Positions 1-7,006 of a stretch of DNA of 12,127 nt are shown one piece after another. The notes under the pieces are model-generated. The model was not told the origin of the DNA, did not search any database, and worked only from the letters and a program-made list of their open reading frames with translations. How positions within the stretch are numbered: the first letter of the stretch is position 1; each line of letters starts with the position of its first letter. Origin of the DNA: Mageeibacillus sp. UBA3708 (GTDB taxonomy: Bacteria > Bacillota > Clostridia > Saccharofermentanales > Saccharofermentanaceae); assembly GCA_002371375.1 (NCBI GenBank), contig DFIB01000108.1, forward strand, positions 1 to 12,127, written 5' to 3'. The translations under genes were made by a program, and so were the position numbers.

Positions 1-405
1 GTATTCTGGAGCGGAACAGGCAACACAGAGAAGATGGCGGATGCCGTTATCGAGGGCATCAGATCAGCAGGAGGCGACGGTGAGATCGTAGCTATATCTG
101 ATTTTACAGCTGACAAGATCGACGAATACGACGCAGTAGCTTTCGGATGCCCGTCAATGGGTGCGGAACAGCTGGAGGACTCAGAATTCGAGCCTATGTT
201 CAACTCAGTAGAAAGCAAGCTTTCCGGCAAAAAGATCGCTCTGTTCGGTTCCTACGGCTGGGGCGACGGAGAATGGATGCGCAACTGGAATGATCAGTGC
301 GTATCAGACGGCGCCGTAATGGCATGCGACTTCGTCATCTGCAACAACGAACCGGACGATGATGCCATTGCCGCATGTAAGGCATTAGGTGCTGCATTGG
401 TCTGA
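1..405 (+). CDS. Flavodoxin, short-chain clostridial type (5' end outside window)
   Basis: FMN-binding electron carrier of the cytoplasm that can replace ferredoxin in low-potential electron transfer. The reading frame is open from base 1, so only the first few residues of the first beta strand are missing; 134 residues remain against about 138 to 140 usual for the short-chain family. The phosphate-binding loop SGTGNTEKMA lies at the very start (T-G-N-T contacts the FMN phosphate). GCPSMGAEQLEDSEFEP is the 50s flavin loop, and GSYGWGDGEWMRNW is the 90s loop with the Tyr/Trp that stack on the isoalloxazine. These motifs are nearly those of clostridial flavodoxins. It is the only convincing plus-strand gene and converges on the serine hydrolase gene, with a hairpin between them. 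Its promoter and RBS are outside the window. Confidence 0.95.
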   Translation, partial: VFWSGTGNTEKMADAVIEGIRSAGGDGEIVAISDFTADKIDEYDAVAFGCPSMGAEQLEDSEFEPMFNSVESKLSGKKIALFGSYGWGDGEWMRNWNDQCVSDGAVMACDFVICNNEPDDDAIAACKALGAALV

Positions 406-433
406 TCTCATCAACACCCGATAGTTGAAACAG

Positions 434-463
434 CCCCCGGAAGTTAGATAATAACTCCGGGGG
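434..463. terminator. Hairpin between convergent genes, probable bidirectional terminator
   Basis: The arm CCCCCGGAAGTTA pairs with TAACTCCGGGGG across the 5-nt loop GATAA, giving a 12-bp stem with one bulged A. It sits 28 bases after the flavodoxin stop and 15 bases past the stop of the minus-strand hydrolase gene, so it could serve both. Neither side has a strong U-tract: plus continues TAACTACGTT, minus continues CTGTTTC. Efficiency is therefore uncertain, although stem and position are convincing. Confidence 0.65.
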
Positions 464-478
464 TAACTACGTTCACAT

Positions 479-2455
479 TCAGCCGTCGATAATAAATGCG
501 TCACCCGTTTGTCCTGCAAACATGATAAACCCGTCTTGCGGCAGATCGATCTCGTCCTGGCAGTCAGATACATGCGTCGTATATACGAGTTCGAAATATT
601 TATTATACACACATACCGTACTTCTCTCCGGGCAATCTGCCGTGATCGTTTTGTTTGCCATATCACTGCCGATGCGGTACCATGATGAATCTCCGCTCCT
701 AAGCACCACCTCTTTTACGTCCGGTGTAAATTCAGGAAATGACGCCAGTGACTTGAATTCAAGTCCGTTAGAGCACTTTAGTGTGCCATCCGGTGTCATA
801 TGCACGTCAATAAGATCCCTGTTGGAGGAAGACGGCATCGTAGTAAATGATGACATATTGTAAGCATCATCGATCCTGAGCACAAATGAATGTCCCAACC
901 CGCTTGCGATCATGTATCCGGGGCACTTGTCATAAGGCTTGAAGAAGAGGAACGGCATGTCATAGTTTGCGGAAGAATAGCTGTCACCTGTAAGGACCCA
1001 GGGTGTGGAACTGTAGTTCACAATCGCTGACATCACATCTTCACTGACAGGATTATCTATCAGATCCTCACCTACATACATCTTCATCGTATGTGTTCCG
1101 AGTTCAGGATAATACATATCCATCTTACCTTTGATGTATGTTCTTCCGTCCGGTCCGTCTTCAAAATAGAAAACCATGCTGTCATTCTTTACTCTTCCGT
1201 AATCGTTGACCTCCGCAAAGCCGCCACAGGAGGTATACATATACTTATGGGTATCCGTCCTGTTAAGGCCTGCAACATCTACCTGCATGTGAGAATCATC
1301 CGGGAACGATATCTCGGCAACACTTACTCCGCTCAGAGAATTGATAGCATAGAAGCCTGCATACTTGGTAAACCCGGCCGGGATATGATCAACGAGTTCG
1401 ATCTCCTCGGCAGAGTGATCGACTGTTATCCCCTGCTCTTCCAGTGCGACGTCCATCAATGCCTCGGCGACCAGCTGATTCAGAGTTGAAGATCCGCCGC
1501 CGGACAGCACGCTGACACTGATATCGTTATCAGGCGCCACCAAAAGGTGAGCATGCATGCTTGTTATATCTCCGCCCTTACCTTCTACCCGCACGCCCGC
1601 ACGTTCATATGCTGCCTGCTCCACGTAGTCCCAGCCGAGGCCGGAGCCGTCCTGATAATTACTGTCTGCTGTAGAGCCTTCTGAATCCCAGCGTGTTGCC
1701 ATCCCGCCTTTCGATGACTCGGAAAGAAGCCTGTTATCACCGTTCCAAAAGCTGCTGCCGAATTCAGCTACATCAGAAGCAGTCGCATAGATGCCTCCTG
1801 ACCCCAATGCCAGACAATACTCATAATCATGAGGAAGGCGGCCGGTATAGATCGGAGCGTTATTCTCATGCCCGAACATATTTACCGGTGTTCCCGTATC
1901 TTCACAACCGATCCTGCCGGCGATATTCTTAACAACATAATCGGTATAGCTCATACCGGTAACACGCTCAACGACCATGGCAAGAAGACAGAATCCGTCA
2001 TTGCAGTAAGCGGCATATTCACCGGGATCTGCCTTGAGCCTCTGTGACGCAAGACTTGAAAGGAGATCATCATAGGATTCCATGCTGTTATCACCATATA
2101 ACTCCATGTTCGAGAATTGAGTTCCCATGATGCCGGATGTATGATTCATCAGCATCCTGACTGTGATCTGAGTATATCTCGGATCAGCCATCCTGAACTC
2201 GGGAATATAGGTGGTAACGGGTGCGTCTATATCAACAAGCCCCTTATCTGACAGCTGCATGACAGCTGTAGTAACATACACTTTACTTACCGATCCGACA
2301 CAGTAGATCTTCTCATCTGAACTGCCGTTATCTGATGCCGGAGCCGTCGCTAGGCTAACGTCCGCCACACTGCCGGCCGCAATGCTTCCTGTAGGCAGGA
2401 CAGCGGCCATTGTCATCATCACAGCCAGTAAAGAACCGATCAATCTTTTATTCAT
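479..2455 (-). CDS. Secreted beta-lactamase-family serine hydrolase (class C / PBP-like, PF00144 type)
   Basis: Extracytoplasmic serine hydrolase of the class C beta-lactamase / DD-peptidase / esterase superfamily; substrate unknown. The start chosen is the ATG at 2455 (658 residues), 8 nt after a GGAGG box. An upstream in-frame ATG at 2470 overlaps the permease stop and has no good RBS. Residues 2-30 form a signal peptide (KR, then a hydrophobic core, then SIAAG). Catalytic S-V-S-K is at about 55-58 inside GSVSKVYVTTAVMQL, the second motif Y-C-N at about 150-152, and ALGSGGIYATASDVAEF at about 215-232. The third motif position reads EGKGGDITS (K-G-G near 293-295) where the family usually has H-x-G or K-T/S-G. 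Residues from about 345 on form a roughly 310-residue C-terminal region that I cannot assign; no clear C-terminal membrane anchor is visible. Only about 25 residues separate the signal peptide from SxxK, so the usual N-terminal strand segment looks missing. Last gene of the ATPase-permease-hydrolase operon. Confidence 0.9.
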   Translation of the reverse strand: MNKRLIGSLLAVMMTMAAVLPTGSIAAGSVADVSLATAPASDNGSSDEKIYCVGSVSKVYVTTAVMQLSDKGLVDIDAPVTTYIPEFRMADPRYTQITVRMLMNHTSGIMGTQFSNMELYGDNSMESYDDLLSSLASQRLKADPGEYAAYCNDGFCLLAMVVERVTGMSYTDYVVKNIAGRIGCEDTGTPVNMFGHENNAPIYTGRLPHDYEYCLALGSGGIYATASDVAEFGSSFWNGDNRLLSESSKGGMATRWDSEGSTADSNYQDGSGLGWDYVEQAAYERAGVRVEGKGGDITSMHAHLLVAPDNDISVSVLSGGGSSTLNQLVAEALMDVALEEQGITVDHSAEEIELVDHIPAGFTKYAGFYAINSLSGVSVAEISFPDDSHMQVDVAGLNRTDTHKYMYTSCGGFAEVNDYGRVKNDSMVFYFEDGPDGRTYIKGKMDMYYPELGTHTMKMYVGEDLIDNPVSEDVMSAIVNYSSTPWVLTGDSYSSANYDMPFLFFKPYDKCPGYMIASGLGHSFVLRIDDAYNMSSFTTMPSSSNRDLIDVHMTPDGTLKCSNGLEFKSLASFPEFTPDVKEVVLRSGDSSWYRIGSDMANKTITADCPERSTVCVYNKYFELVYTTHVSDCQDEIDLPQDGFIMFAGQTGDAFIIDG

Positions 2456-2469
2456 TCTCCTATCCTCCA

Positions 2470-4983
2470 TTATTCCGTCATAAGCTCAGTTACCGAGATC
2501 TTCTTGATCCTGCCTGCACAGATATAGGTAACGATGTAGCAGTAGATTATTATCGCGATGTCCAGAACCAGCATCAGCGGGACATTGACTCCCATATCAG
2601 CAGAAAACAGGTTGAACCAGAATTCCGACTGAAGCGGGAAAGACAGGGCCGAAGCGATGATGACCGCGACTATGGTAACCGGCATAGACTTTATCGCCAT
2701 CTGCTTCATAAGATCCTTGGATGAGTAACCCATGCTCTTCATGATGCCCAGGTCCTTGCGCTGCCGCCTGACATTGGACGAGGATATTATCCACAGGATC
2801 ACCGCAACGACTACTGCGATGAACACTGCTCCTGCAAAAGTAAATGTCCTTGTTGCATCAGCTATGACACCCATCTGGCTCTCAGCCAGATCATATAATG
2901 AACTGATATCCTTGATCACAAACTTACTGCTGTTTCCGGTTATCATCTGATCTCCGATCTTAACTGCATAATCTACTGACGTAACACCGTAATTAGACAG
3001 GAGCAGAGCGATCTTCTCATCCGCTTTCTGCCTGATACGTTCCTCCAGACTTCCGCCGGTTACTGATCCGGACGCCATATCGGTTGCGCTGGCGCCATAG
3101 ACAGATGATATCTTCTTCTCAAATTCGTCCCTGGCATAACCATCCTTAAGGTAAACATATACTCCGTCGGCACGTTCATTGGGACAGATCCTCCTGTAAC
3201 CGTCACACGTCATATAGACATTGATGCCGCTGTTACTCATGGCTCCAACAACACCCGTTATGATGTAGCTTTTCTCTATGCTGTCACCTTCAACGATGAT
3301 GCTGTCACCGATATTAAGATTCTTTTGCCTGCTCGATCGGAGAGAGATCGCGATCTCATTATCGTGCTGCGGGAATCGCCCTTCCACGGCAAACAGATTC
3401 TCTGTCTGACTGAAGTCATCAAATATGTTCACATAAGATGCCCCGTCATACCCTTTGCAATGCACATACCTCCAATTATATGTAGGAACAGCCTTCTCTA
3501 CTTCCGGAAGCTTTGCTATCTCTTCACTGAATGCATAGGCATCAACTCCGTTCAGGACCGTCAGTGTCTCGTCTGAGACTTCCAGCCCCATTACTGTCAT
3601 AAGAACATCAAAGCCGTTCTTGAAGATATCAAAAGAGTAAGCGCAGAACAGGAATGCCAGGGATGCTATGGCAATACAGAAGCCTGTTCCGATATTCTGT
3701 CTCACATCTCTTACGAGGCTCTTCATTGCAAGTCTGACATTTATGCTTCTTCCCGTCTTGATAAGAGGCAGGACGTTCCTTCCGAAATGATGTGTCCTTA
3801 TCCCCCTGCGGAAAGCTACAACAGGAGGATATTTCTTAACTGCCCTTGCCTTAAGGAGTGCAAAGACGGTAATAAGTCCCGTAAGGATAACTGCAACAGC
3901 TACAACCATCAGCACATTGACTGCCCCCCTGATATCCCTGCCTATCATTATTCTCAACAGGCTGTTCATGACGGGCGTAACGGCAACAGCTGCTATGGCA
4001 CCGATCACAGCGCCTATGCCTACTGTTATTACATATTCGTAGATATATGACAGTGATATCTCTCTTGACGTGTATCCAAGTGACTCCAGTACGCCAATCT
4101 GCTGCATCTGGTCCTCTATATCGTTGCCGATCTTATGTCTGATGAGGAAAATCGCTGAGGCCATGGTTATAGCGGAAAGGCATGCTGCCATGATCATGAA
4201 CATGTTCGGGAACTGTGTCTCGATATATTTCTCAGTATCATAATCCATCATGAAAAGAGTCTGCGTGAGCTTGTCAGAAGTCTTCTCCTCTCCTTTGGCA
4301 GAAAATTCCATCAGCGGGAATTCACCATCATAATCGAAGGCTACAAAATCCGCTACTTCAAAAACTCCTGACAAAAGTGTATAGTCGCTCTCAGTTATGA
4401 CGAGCTTGATCATAGAATTAGAACTGTTGCATACACCGGTCTCATAAACACCTGCAACCGTGAACGGATAATCCCTGCCTCCTGCAACGATAGTCAATGT
4501 ATCTCCGGGTCTGTAATCTCTTCCGATCTCGTATACCTGCGGGATCCATACAGGATGTTCAATACCCCTGATCTCTTCATCAGAAAGATGATCGTCCTTG
4601 ACGAAGTCCTCGATCTTCATCTCGCTCTCTTCCGTGAGCAAAATAAAGTTTTCCGAGAGCTTATCGCCATTATGATCTCTAATCCCTGCATTGATCGCGA
4701 ATAACGCCTTGCCGCGTCTCAGATTCGTGACATTGTAGTCATTCTCCAGGATATCCTTATACTCTTCGCGATAGGTCTCTCCTCGGAACGCCATAAGGTT
4801 CTCCGCACTTCCGGTTGCCTCAAAGCACTCATCGAAGGCATTCATGACCTTCGCCAGATTAGCCGCTACGATGCCCAGCGTAAATACTGTAATAAACGTC
4901 AGAAAGATGATCGCCAGAGCTTCCTTCTTATTCTTCCTGAGATTGAATAATGATAATCTGAATATCTTCATCCTGATCACCAT
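2470..4983 (-). CDS. ABC transporter permease, MacB/FtsX family with two FtsX domains
   Basis: Membrane subunit of a type VII (MacB/Lol/FtsX-like) ABC system, which usually acts mechanically on envelope substrates or antimicrobial peptides and does not form a classical import channel. 837 residues: TM1 about 23-45, a large extracellular domain about 46-258, three TM segments about 260-282, 312-340 and 354-378, a second-half TM about 430-452, a second extracellular domain about 455-705, and three C-terminal TM segments about 712-735, 765-785 and 800-823. Each half carries the FtsX coupling signature: QQIGVLESLGYTSREIS near 294-310 and KDLGIMKSMGYSSKDL near 743-758. The start is uncertain by four codons. 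The ATG at 4983 overlaps the ATPase stop by 7 bases; the ATG at 4971, beginning MKIFRLSLFNLRKNK, fits the family start better. Neither has a strong SD, so translational coupling to the ATPase is likely. The stop TAA at 2470-2472 is followed at once by the hydrolase leader. Confidence 0.92.
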   Translation of the reverse strand: MVIRMKIFRLSLFNLRKNKKEALAIIFLTFITVFTLGIVAANLAKVMNAFDECFEATGSAENLMAFRGETYREEYKDILENDYNVTNLRRGKALFAINAGIRDHNGDKLSENFILLTEESEMKIEDFVKDDHLSDEEIRGIEHPVWIPQVYEIGRDYRPGDTLTIVAGGRDYPFTVAGVYETGVCNSSNSMIKLVITESDYTLLSGVFEVADFVAFDYDGEFPLMEFSAKGEEKTSDKLTQTLFMMDYDTEKYIETQFPNMFMIMAACLSAITMASAIFLIRHKIGNDIEDQMQQIGVLESLGYTSREISLSYIYEYVITVGIGAVIGAIAAVAVTPVMNSLLRIMIGRDIRGAVNVLMVVAVAVILTGLITVFALLKARAVKKYPPVVAFRRGIRTHHFGRNVLPLIKTGRSINVRLAMKSLVRDVRQNIGTGFCIAIASLAFLFCAYSFDIFKNGFDVLMTVMGLEVSDETLTVLNGVDAYAFSEEIAKLPEVEKAVPTYNWRYVHCKGYDGASYVNIFDDFSQTENLFAVEGRFPQHDNEIAISLRSSRQKNLNIGDSIIVEGDSIEKSYIITGVVGAMSNSGINVYMTCDGYRRICPNERADGVYVYLKDGYARDEFEKKISSVYGASATDMASGSVTGGSLEERIRQKADEKIALLLSNYGVTSVDYAVKIGDQMITGNSSKFVIKDISSLYDLAESQMGVIADATRTFTFAGAVFIAVVVAVILWIISSSNVRRQRKDLGIMKSMGYSSKDLMKQMAIKSMPVTIVAVIIASALSFPLQSEFWFNLFSADMGVNVPLMLVLDIAIIIYCYIVTYICAGRIKKISVTELMTE

Positions 4984-5735
4984 CCCATCTCATCCAGGAA
5001 GTTCTGAAGCCCTGTCCTTCTTGTCTTATTATCGTCCGTTCCGTAAGGCTTCATCCTGTATTCTCCTGCGATACTGCCGTCTCTCAGGAAAAGCACTCTT
5101 GTACCTCTCAGAGCCGTCTTCAGATCATGGGTTACCAGAACAATGCTCTGACCGTTCTTGTGTATCTCTGTAAAGATATCAAGAACATCCGTACTTGAAG
5201 CCGAATTAAGCTGCCCTGTAGGCTCATCAGCAAAGAGGATCTTAGGGTCATTAACAGCTGCCCTCACGATACCTACCCTCTGCGCCTCACCGCCGGACAG
5301 CTGATTCGGATACTTGTTCCACAATTCTTCCTTTATTCCGACTTTATTCAGAAGATCCTTAACTTTATTAACAAGTTCAGGTGAATTCTTCTGAACGATA
5401 AGGGCACCCGTCAGAACGTTATCAAAAACTGTCTGGTTCTCGAGAAGATAGACGCTCTGGAACACGAATCCGCAGTTGCCTCTCCTGAACACCGCCAGCT
5501 GATCATTGGAATAGTCCTGTATCTCTTTGCCTGAGAATCTGATCTTACCCATAGAAGGTTTATCCATTCCGGACAGGGCATAAAGCAGCGTTGACTTACC
5601 GGAACCTGACGCCCCCATGATGACCGTAAAATCGCCCTCCATTATCTCAAGATCCAGATTCTTTATGACATGCTGCTGCACGCCGCCATTCGAGAATGAT
5701 TTACAAAGCTTCTCTGTCTTCAGTATAGAACTCAT
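4977..5735 (-). CDS. ABC transporter ATP-binding protein, MacB/LolD/BceA-type
   Basis: Cytoplasmic ATPase partner of the FtsX-type permease encoded next in the operon. With the start at ATG 5735 it has 252 residues. This start has an AAGGGAG box 6 nt upstream; an ORF extension to 5774 would add 13 residues without RBS support. Walker A GASGSGKST is at 41-49, the Q-loop glutamine at 93 (FVFQSVYLLENQTVFDNV), the signature LSGGEAQRVGIVRA at 146-159, Walker B ILFADE at 166-171 followed by PTG, and the H-loop VTHD with His 203. The D-loop region reads GQLNS, where the MacB/LolD consensus is GNLDS. The stop overlaps the permease start. The promoter region upstream contains phased direct repeats, listed separately. 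Confidence 0.95.
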   Translation of the reverse strand: MSSILKTEKLCKSFSNGGVQQHVIKNLDLEIMEGDFTVIMGASGSGKSTLLYALSGMDKPSMGKIRFSGKEIQDYSNDQLAVFRRGNCGFVFQSVYLLENQTVFDNVLTGALIVQKNSPELVNKVKDLLNKVGIKEELWNKYPNQLSGGEAQRVGIVRAAVNDPKILFADEPTGQLNSASSTDVLDIFTEIHKNGQSIVLVTHDLKTALRGTRVLFLRDGSIAGEYRMKPYGTDDNKTRRTGLQNFLDEMGW

Positions 5736-5774
5736 ACAATACTCCCTTCGCATACGTTTGTAGCTTATGGTCAT

Positions 5775-5780
5775 ATTGTA
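5775..5780 (-). promoter_or_regulatory. -10 element of the ABC/hydrolase operon
   Basis: TACAAT on the minus strand (one mismatch to TATAAT) lies about 40 bases before the ATPase start, giving a leader of roughly 33 nt that contains the AAGGGAG RBS. The hexamer 17 bp upstream, AAGAAC, is a poor -35 and is partly covered by a degenerate copy of the upstream repeat. This is what an activator-dependent promoter would look like. Confidence 0.55.
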
Positions 5781-5798
5781 AGATTCCCCCCGAAAGAG

Positions 5799-5839
5799 TT
5801 CTTTAACAAAAGACTATTAAATTCTTAACAAATTCTTAA
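5799..5839 (-). promoter_or_regulatory. Phased direct repeats, candidate response-regulator operator
   Basis: On the minus strand TTAAGAATTT occurs at 5839-5830 and again at 5828-5819, a perfect 10-bp repeat at 11-bp spacing. A related TTAAAGAA begins at 5806, exactly 33 bp (three 11-bp steps) from the first copy. Direct repeats about one helical turn apart are characteristic of OmpR/PhoB-family winged-helix regulators. The last copy reaches the -35 region of the ABC operon promoter, which suggests activation. The cognate regulator is inferred, not shown. Confidence 0.6.
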
Positions 5840-5865
5840 GGGCACTTCGAAAAGTCTTCGGAGGT

Positions 5866-5877
5866 CAGCAGCTGCTG
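5866..5877. repeat. Perfect 12-bp palindrome CAGCAGCTGCTG
   Basis: Fully self-complementary dodecamer in the short gap between the nuclease gene and the ABC operon, 27 bp upstream of the TTAAGAATTT repeats. It could be a second protein-binding site for the same promoter, or chance. No function is assigned. Confidence 0.4.
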
Positions 5878-5904
5878 CGTAGCCAGGTACACAAAAATGC
5901 TTGA

Positions 5905-5919
5905 ACCTGTGAACCAGGT
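5905..5919 (-). terminator. Weak hairpin with T-run downstream of nuclease gene
   Basis: ACCTG and CAGGT form a 5-bp stem around a 5-nt loop. On the minus strand they are followed by TCAAGCATTTTTGTG, so a T5 run begins about seven bases after the stem. It may end transcripts of the nuclease gene before the ABC operon promoter. The stem is short and the T-run is displaced, so this is a tentative call. Confidence 0.3.
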
Positions 5920-5925
5920 GCCCGG

Positions 5926-5978
5926 ATGTACCCGTTTTGCTGCACCGGCCGGCTTCCCGCGCGGATTTACGGGTACAT
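5926..5978. repeat. Perfect 10-bp inverted repeat (ATGTACCCGT / ACGGGTACAT)
   Basis: ATGTACCCGT at 5926-5935 and its exact reverse complement at 5969-5978 enclose a GC-rich 33-bp spacer. The right arm ends one base before the nuclease stop codon (5980-5982). In the minus-strand transcript this forms a hairpin right after the stop. No T-tract follows, so mRNA 3'-end stabilisation, a weak terminator or a small element end are all possible. Confidence 0.55.
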
Positions 5979-5979
5979 T

Positions 5980-6822
5980 TCAAAACCAGAATTCTCCGCT
6001 GCCGCTGTCACGAAGTATATCATCTACTCCGTAAGGAAAGACGATATCGTCCAGCCCTATTAATATGGCTGTCTTGACCTGATCCTCGAACACATCCGCA
6101 TAGAATTGAGTCGACTCAGATATATCGACAAAGATGATGTCCTTACCGATCTTAAGCCCGTATCCCATGTATGACTTGTGACGGTTCATCGACTTCTGAG
6201 CATATTTGATCTCGCCGAGGGCACCGTTGACCTCGATACCGATGCAGCGCTGCTGGCTGGGAACAAGAAATGTGATGTCAGGATACAGAATGTTGGCGTA
6301 TTCATCGCCGACTGCTATCTCGATCTTATATTCAAGTCCGAGCTTATCCAGCACCTGACAGCACATATGCTCATTCTTCGAACGGAGTATCCTGCCGTTA
6401 AATTCGATCGGATGCTCGATGGTCACCGGATTAGCATATTCTTTGGCATTGCGGTAAAACTCGTCTGTCATGAATGTCTTCCGTTTCTTTTGCAACGGAT
6501 AATCCAGCAAACGGGGCGGATTCTTAAAATAGGAGTTCCATTGTTCCGTTAACAATTTCAATTTATTGCTGACATTGATATACTCGGTTATCAGAGGACT
6601 CCACCGCCTTCCTTGATCTGAGTCGACTCTGTATGTTCTTTTGTGGTATGGATCTGTATTCTTATCGGATGGATCATATGTAACATTGACTACCATCCAG
6701 CCCCCACGCATACCAAAACTCCCGTGCGGTATCTCCGCCAGACGCTTTGTAAGATATGATATCTGAAGCTCGTACATTCTATAAAAATCCATGCCTATAT
6801 TATAAGGCCTGAGAGCCGTCAA
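5980..6822 (-). CDS. Predicted PD-(D/E)XK-like nuclease domain protein, function unknown
   Basis: Up to 280 residues. The C-terminal half resembles a stand-alone restriction-endonuclease-fold family: a conserved Glu in RSKNEHMCCQVLDKLGLEY (about 146-164), then YPDITFL with the Asp near 180, then IGIEVNG near 194-200, followed by a helix and GYGLKIGKDIIFVDIS. The E-D-ExN spacing matches a PD-(D/E)XK core, but the canonical Lys of ExK is Asn here. The N-terminal half has a basic/aromatic helix (MDFYRMYELQISYLTKRLAEIP) and GSFGMRGGWMVVNV, as in proteins of this kind. The start is uncertain. The longest frame begins at TTG 6822 with GGAG only 4 nt away. ATG 6792 has no SD but lies 6 nt after a TATAAT (6799-6804), the geometry of a leaderless mRNA. 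Monocistronic, between a repeat-rich gap and the ABC operon. Nuclease activity is inference. Confidence 0.65.
   Translation of the reverse strand: MTALRPYNIGMDFYRMYELQISYLTKRLAEIPHGSFGMRGGWMVVNVTYDPSDKNTDPYHKRTYRVDSDQGRRWSPLITEYINVSNKLKLLTEQWNSYFKNPPRLLDYPLQKKRKTFMTDEFYRNAKEYANPVTIEHPIEFNGRILRSKNEHMCCQVLDKLGLEYKIEIAVGDEYANILYPDITFLVPSQQRCIGIEVNGALGEIKYAQKSMNRHKSYMGYGLKIGKDIIFVDISESTQFYADVFEDQVKTAILIGLDDIVFPYGVDDILRDSGSGEFWF
6799..6804 (-). promoter_or_regulatory. Possible -10 of the nuclease gene (leaderless geometry)
   Basis: A perfect TATAAT on the minus strand ends 6 nt before the ATG at 6792, so initiation at the usual distance would fall on or next to the A of the start codon. No good -35 is found 16-18 bp upstream. 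A TTGACG lies only 12 bp away, which is too close. Plausible, but could be coincidence. Confidence 0.35.
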
Positions 6823-6830
6823 AAAGCTCC

Positions 6831-6902
6831 GAATTCATACGAATTCATACGAAGAAAATACGAAGATATCTGAATTGATGCGAATCGATACGAAAAGATT
6901 AC
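6831..6902. repeat. Seven-unit tandem array of ~10-bp repeats (GAATNNATAC type)
   Basis: Consecutive plus-strand units are GAATTCATAC, GAATTCATAC, GAAGAAAATAC, GAAGATATCT, GAATTGATGC, GAATCGATAC and GAAAAGATTAC. Five units are 10 bp and two are 11 bp. The two copies nearest the nuclease gene are identical and the rest diverge. The array ends 8 bp before the TTG start of the nuclease frame. The nuclease frame has a stop at 6835-6837, so the array is not part of that protein. The period is close to one helical turn, which would suit cooperative protein binding. Function unknown. Confidence 0.7.
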
Positions 6903-6972
6903 AATAGCCGCTCCTTCAAACATACGCACAAGTCACTGCCACCGGGGAAAATCCGGTTCTTCACGGAATACG

Positions 6973-6987
6973 TGCAACTGCGTTGCA
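6973..6987. repeat. Small perfect hairpin (TGCAAC-TGC-GTTGCA)
   Basis: A 6-bp perfect stem with a 3-nt loop in the gene-free interval between the histidine kinase and nuclease genes. A second small stem, ACCGG with CCGGT, lies about 20 bp further left. No T-tract follows on either strand, so neither is a typical terminator. Confidence 0.4.
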
Positions 6988-7006
6988 GGATATTAGGATC
7001 TGACAA

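Noticed and set aside
6803..6822. TTGACG plus TATAAT as a standard promoter for the nuclease gene
   Set aside because: The two hexamers are separated by about 12 bp, too short for sigma-A promoters.
6831..6902. CRISPR array
   Set aside because: Units are only 10-11 bp with no spacers between them, far from the 24-40 bp repeat/spacer pattern.
6819..6923. 34-residue minus-strand frame reading through the 10-bp array and ending over the nuclease TTG start
   Set aside because: No RBS before its ATG and the sequence simply translates the repeats. Leader-peptide function cannot be excluded but is unsupported.
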